Positions 55,895-64,000 of a DNA stretch of 64,000 nt are shown piece by piece (position 1 is the first letter of the stretch; every line of letters starts with the position of its first letter). The DNA is from Dastarcus helophoroides (lineage: Eukaryota; Arthropoda; Insecta; Coleoptera; Bothrideridae), in contig CM053337.1 in NCBI GenBank assembly GCA_028583605.1, forward strand, positions 26,894,162 to 26,958,161, given 5' to 3'. The position numbers were made by a program, and so were the translations under genes. The notes beneath the pieces are model-generated. The model did not search any database. It had not been told where the DNA came from and worked only from the letters and a program-made list of their open reading frames with translations.

Positions 55895-58800
55895 TTATGC
55901 TTTCAAAGCACTGCGAGTAGGATGCGGAAACAAGGATAGATGGCGATGAACCGCCTTCTTAAACGAGAATAGGTTGTAATTTTTAAAGAAAATTTCTTTC
56001 GGTAACAAGTTCCATAACTTGAAAGTTCTATAGAAAAAAGAGTCTCCATAGACAGAAGTCCTCACTGTGTCAAGCTGGACCGCACAGAAATTTGTTGTCT
56101 CCGACTGTCTAGTATGCCTCAAGAACCTTGCCCTTGGGGGGATCAATCTTATTAGTTCCAGCGAGCATCTTCCGTGATAGTACTTGTAGAAAAGAGACAA
56201 GTCACCAACCATACGCCTGTGCTATAATGTTTCGAGAGAATCAGTCAGACTTTCGTCATCAATTAGGCGAATCCCTCTCCTTTGAATTGAATCCAAGAGA
56301 GCTAAAGTGAGTTTTGGGGCTGAACTTCAAACATGAGACCAGTATTCTAGTGTTGGCCTAATTTGAGCTTTGTATAGTGTTAATAGCTGGTGGGATGTGA
56401 AATACTTTTTAGCTCTAAAATGAAAGCCTAGCTTGCGGATTTGGCAATGGCGCGAACATGATCGTCCCAAGAGAAGTTAGTGCTCACATTCATTCCTAGG
56501 ATAGATAGATTAGATCCGATCGGAAGGATTTTACCGTCCATGTTGCATTACTCCGTGATGTTTTCTTAGAGAAAACCGCGACCTGAATTTTTGAAGCGTT
56601 GAAGTCGACCAAATTGTTCTTACCCCATTTCAAAATAATCTCGAGATCCCGATTAATTGTCTGTATCTGCTGTTCCCTTAGTTGATCTGAAGCAGCGATA
56701 GATAATGGTTTGTTGGAGAAAAAAGATGACATAAGGTTACCTATCATGTGCGTAGCTGTATATAAGATTGGAAGTTGAAGCTAAGAGATCATTTATGTGT
56801 AACAGGAATAGAGTAGGAGGCAGAATAGACCCCTAAGGCACCCCTGAGTTAATCGCAAATGTCTCGGATAAGATGCCATCGACGACGACCTGAAGAGATC
56901 TGTCAGCGAGAAAATTGGATATCAAATGACAAAGTCCAGAAGGTAGACTATAAGATGTTTATTTGGCGAGAAGAGATCGTTGCCAGACTCTGTCAAAAGC
57001 CTTTGAGATATCCAATGCCACAGTCCTAGCCTCACCATGTTTTTCTATAGATGAGTTACAGATATGAGTACCATATGCCAGTAGATCGCCAGTGGAACGT
57101 TGTTGTCTAAACCCGTATTGCCTGTCAGAGATGATTCTATTGTAAGCAACTGGAGTTGGCCCGCATTGTTTATATTTTGTGGCGCCAATCACCAGGAAAG
57201 AATTCCAATCACAGCTTGTCCCTGCTGCGGGGATACTCTCCCAGCGTTATTTGGGCCTGGCGGAAGTGGATTGTTAATTCGATATTCCTGTTTAATTAAT
57301 CGATAAATCGTTACCTGTTTTAAAATTCGTTCAATGAATATTTTAAAGTTTGTGTTACCGTTTATTACTGTTATAATTTGTGTGTCGCTACCGCTATTGG
57401 TGTTTAAATTGTGGAGAAGGAACCCGAATCTAACACTATTTTCCTCCAGATATTTGAGATCTCGATGTTGATAACCTTTTCCATCACTTTAGATATAACG
57501 AGTAACAAAGATATAGGGCGATAGTTGTTAGCCAGATTCCTTTTTTTCCTTTTTAGGGGCAGGCTGCACTCTAGCAGATTTCCAGATGTTAGGGAATACA
57601 CCTTTGTTGTAAAAGAGTGTGAATAATTTGCTTAGGATAGGAGTCAACTCTGGGGCGCACTTCTTAAAAACAATAGCGGGAATACCATCAAGGCCAGAAG
57701 CTTCGAAATGTCGAGCTCAAGGAGAATCTTCCTGATTGTGTGTTGTCTGAAAACAACTTCAGGCATCGAAGTGCCAACCTTAGAAAGAATAGGAGGTTCT
57801 GCGTTTCAAGAATCAAGATTGGGATTTTCAGCAAACATTAAGGCTAACATGTCAGCCTTTTCCTTGGAGGTAGTAGCAATATTGCTATTTTCATCGAATA
57901 AAGGTGGACAATTTTAAGATGTAAAATTTTTTCCAATGGACTTTGTAAATTCCCAAAAGAACCTGGAACCGTTCGCACCTTTTGCCTTGTCAATAACCTG
58001 TTTACAGGAATTTCGTACATCTACAAATATGGTCCGAGTCTAGACTGAGGGATTATTTCGCCAACGACAATATGCGCGATTTGTGCAGGAGACAGCCCGA
58101 GTACATTTTTTACTGAACCAAGATTTACTGGAGGCAGACTTCTTTTGCGAGTGGGGAATTGAGCATTCCATACCAATCAGGATAGTTTCCATGATGCCTT
58201 CGGCGACTAAGGAAAGGTTGTCTGAGTTAAAGCAGACTTCCTGCCACGGGAAAGATGCAAAGAAATCTCTTAATTCTTCATATTTTGCTGAGTTAAAGTG
58301 CCAAACCCTACCGGACTGCGTCTGGGAAGGAAGTGGTATATAAAACAAGCGAGAGGCTGCTACAAGCTTGTGATCCGAATTTCCAAGCGGTGATATCACA
58401 GAGATTTTATACAAATTTGGTGGAAAAGGTCGAGTAGATTAGGTTGATGGGTATCTACATCAGGAATTCTTGCGGGTTCCTCAACTAATTGCGATAATCC
58501 ACAAGTGATGGCGAAAGGCTCTTCCATCCTTCCCGCGTCGTCAGTTCGGAAAGAAAACCTTAACAAGGGATGTTGTGTACTTTAAAGTCACCGAGAAAGA
58601 CAACCTCAGCGTTTGGATAATTCATCTGTAGATAATCAAAGGTTACGGAGAGATAGAAGAAGAGCTGTCTGTATGAGGGATCGTTTGGAGATAATAAAGT
58701 GAACAAATAAATATTACTTCGCTTTTGGAGCAGATTTTCAGCCAAATCACATCATGATCAGCAGATTCCAGTGCTTTTTTTCGTTGACAGGACAGGTAAA

Positions 58801-59120
58801 AGTACAAATTCCCCTCTTGGGTCGAAATTTTGTGTGCAAGTCGCATTAGGGCAAAGCAAATGGACTGTATTGCTTGATGGGGTGACTTGGGTTTCTGTCA
58901 GAGACAGCACATGGGGTCTTTCATTTTGAAGGTGTTGATGAACCGAGTTTAGATTTGGGTTTAGACCCCGAATGTTACAGAATTAAATTTTGAATGAATT
59001 GTTTGAAAGAAACTTGGCCCGTGGTACATTAAAATTTTTCGTCGATTTTGGATTCCCTCGTACACCCTCCACCCGGACATCCGAACGGGAGGGTAGTTTA
59101 CGTCCGGAATTTTTTGCACT
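55895..59120 (-). pseudogene. Jockey-like LINE, nearly full ORF2, inactive
   Basis: Minus strand, in order: endonuclease from about 58990 (NIRGLNPNLNS, HVLSLTETQVTP), VVFLGDFKVHN near 58580 (catalytic Asn context changed to Lys), LGNSDHKLV near 58375; linker (FASFPWQEV, SWFSKKC, CRWRNNPSV); reverse transcriptase NNYRPISLLLVISKVMEKVI near 57510, SDRQYGFRQQRSTGDLLAYG near 57100, VALDISKAFDRVW near 57010, then GVP-stop-GSIL near 56835 and YSYAHD near 56770 where a YADD motif is expected. The C-terminal region ends HRHLSLFPHPTRSALKA at 55895. The stop, the lost catalytic Asp, several frameshifts and an unrelated insert at about 57165-57425 show it is dead. The family is in the jockey/CR1 group by motif style. 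Confidence 0.88.
57165..57425. other. Unexplained insert in LINE reverse transcriptase
   Basis: About 260 bp that interrupts the LINE between the VMEKVI and SDRQYGF blocks and is not LINE sequence. It is GC-rich at one end (CTGCGGGGATACTCTCCCAG). On the plus strand one frame gives FCGANHQERIPITACPCCGD and another a hydrophobic stretch (LPFITVIICVSLPLLVF). I cannot identify it; it has no visible terminal repeats or tail. Confidence 0.4.
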
Positions 59121-59828
59121 AACATAATCCATCATCTTTGTTTTTTATAATTAGAAGAAAAAATCAGAGTAGAGGAAAAAAGGAAATAAGGAATAGGGAC
59201 AGGATGAGGAAAGAAGAATAGCAGAAACCGACTCACGTGTCAGAGACGGAAACATGATGTAAGCATATTTCACCGCCTCCTAGTGATACGTGGAAAGGTA
59301 CTACCTCGGACGACTAAATATTCCAGTCTATCACCTGCTAATCAGAAAATCAAACAATTCAAGCGATTCCTTTCGAAATCAATGGGCTTTCGTTCTTAGA
59401 AAACCATAAAAACATGAATATCAAAAATCAGTCAAAAATTGCGAACTGTAGCATGATCAGAAACGTACACATAGATCGACAGATGCAAAGACGTGATTCA
59501 ATGGGGAATTTTTGACTTAATAGCCGTTTCAAAATGGGGCAAATGATAATTTGTTTAGAAAAAACTCTCTTCTATCCAAAATACTGTATTACAACTGATT
59601 TGGTAGACATCAGTTATCTAAGATATTAACTATAATTTTATGGCGAAAAATCAAATTTTTGGTATTTATCGATAGTAGAGCAACCGACGCGATGGTCATA
59701 GTGTATAGAACAGAATTTTCTAAACTGCAATTTTATAGTTTAGAAAATTAAAATTAATTAGGAATGATCTGATGTATTGATGTTTTAAAGTTAAAGCGAA
59801 AATGGATATGTTGAGTAAAATTATTAGC
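59121..59828. other. LINE 5' region and spacer
   Basis: Sequence beyond the LINE ORF2 start, possibly its untranslated leader, then AT-rich intron DNA. A perfect 13-bp hairpin (AATTTTCTAAACT and its complement) lies at 59714-59749. 59555-59665 matches 26475-26565. Confidence 0.4.
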
Positions 59829-59842
59829 ATTCAAGAGTACTT

Positions 59843-60104
59843 AAAAAATTGATACCCAAATCTTGTCCCCTGAAACCAAGAAAGATAAAAAACACAACAG
59901 TTGCTCTAACGCGTTTTAATGGCCAAGCTATCATCTTCAAAGAGGTACTATACAGTACTGAGTATCTATCTGAAGATTATACCTTGGCTATCGAAACGCG
60001 TTGGAGCACTGTTGTTGTGTCTTTTTTAATATCTCTTCGTTTCAGGGAACAAGATTTGCGTATCAATTTTTAAAGATAACCAACGACCAGTCCGTTCTAC
60101 CAAA
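59843..60104 (+). mobile_element. Fold-back retroposon, copy F (longest)
   Basis: A 262-bp copy between 14-bp flanks ATTCAAGAGTACTT (59829-59842) and ATTCAAGTGTACTT (60105-60118), one difference. It contains the hammerhead-like segment twice, facing opposite ways: minus strand in the left half (about 59904-59940) and plus strand in the right half, with CTGAAGA at 59970-59976, GAAAC at 59993-59997 and GC-GTT after it. It ends CCAGTCCGTTCTACCA. Confidence 0.92.
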
Positions 60105-60149
60105 ATTCAAGTGTACTTCTTAATGATGTTTCAATATTGTGATACTTAC

Positions 60150-60262
60150 TGTGCAGCAGCAGCTGCAACGGATACCCCCGCAGAGATCAATGGTATCAGT
60201 GGAACCTGGAACGTCGTTTTTTTAGTCGTCAACAATACTTTGACGCACGAAGGTTTTTTTTT
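60150..60262 (-). other. GC-richer small frame of unknown origin
   Basis: The minus strand has a 43-codon open stretch that includes VPLIPLISAGVSVAAAAAQ and a stop, in otherwise AT-rich DNA. A CACA/GTAAGT sequence lies at its end and could act as a splice donor. It may be the end of an element protein or a hydrophobic host exon. I cannot assign it. Confidence 0.25.
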
Positions 60263-61904
60263 GTCATCAAAACATATTTAAGAATATTCCTTTTTAAAAA
60301 CATTTAATTATTCATCAAAAATACTAATAATACAATTTTGTTTATCTTCGATTTTTTAGAGCTTACATTTAACAAACTGTTGCGGCTCTAAATATGGATT
60401 GCTCCTATAGCCCAGGAAAAATGGATTTTTATTACAAAATAATTAAATACTAAACTTTTTTTTAGGAATGTCTTCACTTCGACTTAACAAATAAGTACAA
60501 AAAGTTGCATATCAAGATCATGTGCGGATTGGCCAGCACATTGACTTAAAATGGAAAATTTTGGTTTTTTTGTCAACAACTAACACAATTTTAGTCTAAC
60601 AAAAAAATGTTTTTTATATAAGTTGGAAAGCTTAGCATTTGATTCAACGAAGCTATTTGCCATTTTTTCGTAGATCTAGTCTTTTGGATATTTGCATTAA
60701 TTTCAACATCACCTAAAAGGTATAGCATGTGATGCGTTTTTTAATTAATTTTGCCAAGATGCCTAATGTACTATTCCATCTGGTTAAATTCGTAATTTAT
60801 TAACATCAATGTTTTTATTGGTCTTGATGTTATGTTCTTCACCTAATAATTTACTTTCATGTCGTGATCAAGAAAATAATTAGGCGAGTTTCTACAAAGG
60901 TTTTAAGCATAGTGGTATGTATAAAGGTTTCAACGGTATCATGTGTCGACCACCAACAAATCTAGTAGTATTCCTTGCCTAGTTAGTAGCAGCCCAACAT
61001 ACCAAAGATCTTCTAATTACATACTTTAGTGAAAATGTATAGAATACTCACCATCGACCAACTGTCTTTGCAAAAAGTAATGTGATCTCGTTTTAGACAT
61101 TTATTTATTTAGATCCTGTCAACGTGTAAACGACGATAACGATGATGAAGGTGAATGATAATTAACATTCAGACCAACAAAAACAGCCCTCCCGCCAAAA
61201 AACTCTCAAATTCAACGGAAGAGGTGAAGTAGATTAGGCCTTCTGAGGATATCGTTCAAAAAGTACAGGCAAAAATCTGTACATTTTGGGTAGTGCAGAA
61301 ATGAGTGTGACTACCCGAAAGCACGCTATTCGTGAGTCATTTTCTCAATAACGACTAACTCTAAAAGAAAATGGTTAATAACTTTTTTGTAGAAAATTTA
61401 AAGTTCTCCGACTTTTATTAAAAACATTTTTGTGTTAGATTAAAATTGTGGAAATTATTGGCAAAGAAACAAAATTTTCCATCTTCAAATCAATATAGCG
61501 GCCGTTCCCCAAACGATCTTGTCAGGGAACTTTATAAATTTATTTGTTAAACGTAAGTGAAGATATTTCCAAAATAAAAATGTAGTATTTAATTTTTTTG
61601 CAACAGGAGTGATTTTTCATCTCCTTTTCCCGAACTACTACGGAGTAAATAAAACACGTCTACATTTAAAAGCAATACATTATTGATAAGAAACACCCGC
61701 AAAATGTGGAATGAAAATACAAATTGATTCTGAATTCTGATTAAATTAATATTAAACATATTGATAAATAATTGTATGCACATGTTATATTGATATTTTA
61801 AAATGCAAAAGAATATTTTAACTAAAATTATTGACATCTTTGCTAATATAGTTTTAATTAATTCTTATATACTTTAATATTTTAGTAATATTTATATACG
61901 TCTT
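60263..61904. other. Unique intronic DNA
   Basis: No gene, element end or RNA recognised. 60880-61320 has the most balanced composition. Confidence 0.4.
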
Positions 61905-62690
61905 TTGGATGTTTTGTTTCTGTTGTTTTAATGATATAAAAAACAATGAAATCAATTGATTGTTATTTGTACAATATCAATCAATTTTAAGATTCGAGAT
62001 ATTATTTTATATCAAAAAAGCTCATTAGGAAAGTCAACTTTAAAACTGTTCTAAAGCGTATCACAAAGGAAAAAAAAATCGCAAAAGATTGACTGTTTCT
62101 AACAATTATTATTAAAATTAAGAGATAGTATTTTTTTGAGCAAAGTATTTATATATCTATAATGTTTCCAAATTTCACTGAAATCGGTTTTATGCGGTTT
62201 TTGAAAAAATAAAATTTTTCCTATTTTTTTTTGTTTTTTCCGATTTTTTCAAAAATGAAAATAAATAGAATTCTGCAACTTGCAGGATCAAACTATGCTA
62301 TTAGCAGGAATATACTCTTCAGAGATGATCCCAATATTACTGAAATTAAAATAAATTAATTTTTAAATGAGAAAATTGGTTTTTATTTTTTTTTTTTCAA
62401 CATGGCGTACTTTTTTGATCAGTTTCAGAATTTGCAAGGTTATTCTACATCAAAAAAGACATAAAAAAAGTTTATTTAAAAATTGTTCTATGTTATCATA
62501 AAGAAAAGAAATAATTTCGAAAAAAATTGCCCGTTTCTCCTTAATAGTATAAAAATTTTAGGTTAGTATTTTGCATAATCAAAGTAACTTATTAGTAGCA
62601 ACATACGCTTAAAAGATGATCCAGATATCCTTCTGGGACCAATTCACTATACTAATCGTCCTATGGCCTTTATAAAACACATTTACAACT
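61905..62690 (-). repeat. 0.8-kb dispersed repeat, inverted copy
   Basis: Inverted partner of 54770-55690, ending about 50 bases before the acceptor of the last Dpr exon. The two copies are about 6.2 kb apart with a LINE and retroposon copy F between them. Confidence 0.85.
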
Positions 62691-62739
62691 TTAAGATTGA
62701 AATTTTAAATAAAACTGAAGTATATTTTGTTTTTTCCAG

Positions 62740-62855
62740 GTGAACACCCTGCAGCAATGCAACACGGGAACAAGAACACGGCGCCCCTGCCCCTGTCACT
62801 CCACTGCACCCTTGTATATAGCATCTCTGTCTTCATAATAAAACACATCAGATGA
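62740..62855 (+). CDS. Dpr-family gene, last coding exon
   Basis: The acceptor TTTTGTTTTTTCCAG precedes the exon. Its first two bases complete the Gly codon split after exon 43766-43892, giving the sequence GEHPAAMQHG, a hallmark that follows the second Ig domain in Dpr proteins. The tail continues NKNTAPLPLSLHCTLVYSI and SVFIIKHIR to TGA at 62853-62855. The last about 18 residues are hydrophobic, in line with the GPI-anchor or membrane-association signals at Dpr C-termini. An AATAAA at 62837-62842 falls inside the coding part and a second at 62975-62980 follows the stop. Phase, motif and position make the link to the two other exons strong in spite of an 18.8-kb intron. Confidence 0.92.
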
Positions 62856-63840
62856 AACCCCTTGTAAATAAGACTTTCATTTATCACGTTCCCCGTCTCC
62901 GACATCCTGCCCCCCTTCTAGTGACTTACTACCTTACCCCGCCATTTCTTATCCTTAAAACCTCAGAAACCTGAAATAAATGAGGAAATATCATTTCGTT
63001 TAATTTCGTAGACGTTCGACGGTAGACGCGATTATTATCGCCGGCAACCTTACGCCGCCACGAATAAATCATTGCCCCAAATAATAAAAGTAAATTTATT
63101 ATTCTATAACACTAATAGGCTACCGTTACGGCTTTTTCATCTGATATTAAATTAACGGACCTTGAGCCTGACGAAAAATCGCCATAATCACGTCATTTTT
63201 ATTAAATTTATGGTCATCGCAGTTAATTAATAATTCACTTTGTTAGGCCCTTCTTTTACAAGTAAAAAAAGAGAAAATCTTTACCCAACACAGTGGTATT
63301 TGCCCTCATTTATTACGGTTTCCCGGTTGAATAGAATCTTTACTTCACATTTAATCAAACCGAAAAGATTATCACATATCTGTCTTAAGAACTTACCACA
63401 ACCATTAACATCTCCATACCCATCAACATTATTCCTGCATCACCTTGTAACATTCCCGTGTCCCCTGAAGCCACCAGGTTGGATAACAAATTTTGTTATT
63501 TTTAAAATATTATTTCAAAAATGTAGATATTATTTATAGTTACTCGACTTTTTGTATAAATAAATTATAAATGTTATATTTTCTCTACTTCTTCTGAACC
63601 CAACCACTCTCTGGAAAATTTCACGCGCTGCGTGCAAACATCTGAACCAATTTCATTAGAGACCAAAGAAGTTTCAATTTCGGCCAGTTTCGGCGAAAAA
63701 AACTATTTTCGATTCAGCCGAAACTTCAGATTTCAAAATAAAACTGGGAATTTTCGGAAAAAAAATTAAAATTTGGGAACACGACATTTTTAATTCGACG
63801 ATTTTAAAGTTGACATTTTCGAAAAAAAGTATAATTTTCA
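62856..63840 (+). other. Probable Dpr 3' UTR and downstream flank
   Basis: Balanced sequence after the stop codon with AATAAA-type signals at 62975-62980, near 63064 and near 63083. The true end of the transcript cannot be placed. The open frame at 63240-63539 has no recognisable domain. Confidence 0.45.
62975..62980 (+). terminator. Candidate polyadenylation signal
   Basis: AATAAA 120 bases after the Dpr stop codon. It is the first canonical hexamer located fully outside the coding exon. Confidence 0.4.
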
Positions 63841-63849
63841 AGTTTAAAC

Positions 63850-64000
63850 TAGGGAATGCAATACCGGGGTACCAGGATCTAAATCCCAGGATCCCGCATT
63901 ATGCAGAAATCTCCCTTATGTCTTATTTTAAATCGAATTTGAAATTAAAAACCGCGATTGGTCCAGTGCATTTTTTTCTAATGAATCATCGTTTTAAGCA
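63850..64000 (+). mobile_element. Possible hAT-type element start, cut by window end
   Basis: TAGGGAATGCAATACCGGGG followed by repeated GGATC/ATCCC motifs resembles the terminal region of hAT elements that begin TAGGG. The other end would be beyond 64000, so no target duplication can be tested. Confidence 0.35.

Noticed and set aside
58083..58343. 86-codon plus-strand frame
   Set aside because: Shadow of the minus-strand LINE linker region, whose antisense frame matches the second LINE copy at 37262-37592.
54770..62690. One large transposon (Polinton-like) bounded by the inverted repeats
   Set aside because: The interval contains an ordinary LINE and retroposon insertions and no polymerase, integrase or capsid genes; the repeats are better read as two copies of one noncoding family.

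Overview
The window looks like nuclear DNA of an insect, or at least an arthropod. It is very AT-rich and intron-dominated, with many decayed transposable elements (jockey-like and other LINEs, Gypsy and Bel/Pao LTR elements, mariner, hAT, piggyBac-like and fold-back elements). One recognisable host gene is present, from the Dpr (defective proboscis extension response) immunoglobulin family. I see no tRNA, rRNA, CRISPR array or bacterial-type gene. The order cannot be fixed from the sequence alone.

Host gene: three plus-strand exons fit one Dpr-family gene with compatible splice phases: 28897-29087 (start of the second Ig domain), 43766-43892 (end of that Ig domain) and 62740-62855 (C-terminal tail and stop). 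The exons encoding the signal peptide and first Ig domain must lie upstream of base 1. About 34 kb is therefore two giant introns (14.7 and 18.8 kb), and 1-28896 is most likely the preceding intron.

Layout: 1-4.9 kb has a fold-back retroposon copy, a hAT MITE with an 8-bp target duplication, a solo Gypsy LTR and an A-rich degenerate repeat block. 4.9-9.4 kb is unique and AT-rich DNA. 9.4-11 kb is a long-TIR fold-back element and 11.1-13.1 kb a LINE remnant. 15.9-20.4 kb has a solo LTR, a second hAT MITE and a 1.36-kb near-perfect palindrome. 20.96-21.06 kb has a hammerhead ribozyme motif. 23.6-26.5 kb is a large hAT-ended element. Intron 1 holds a deleted Gypsy element, tandemly duplicated AT-rich DNA, a microRNA-like hairpin, two degenerate hammerhead motifs, a LINE remnant and a Bel/Pao remnant. 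Intron 2 holds a mariner, a LINE interrupted by a second DNA transposon, a solo LTR, a TA-flanked MITE, a piggyBac-like MITE, a jockey-like LINE and a pair of about 0.8-0.9-kb inverted repeats, one ending about 50 bases before the last Dpr exon.

Most notable: (1) a complete type I hammerhead ribozyme motif on a long stem at 20961-21060; (2) a six-copy short fold-back retroposon family carrying a hammerhead-like core, four copies having 10-14-bp target duplications; (3) a large degenerate AT-rich repeat (order of 20 kb or more) that is itself duplicated in tandem and inversion, with strand polarity flips, one of them at a perfect 26-bp hairpin.
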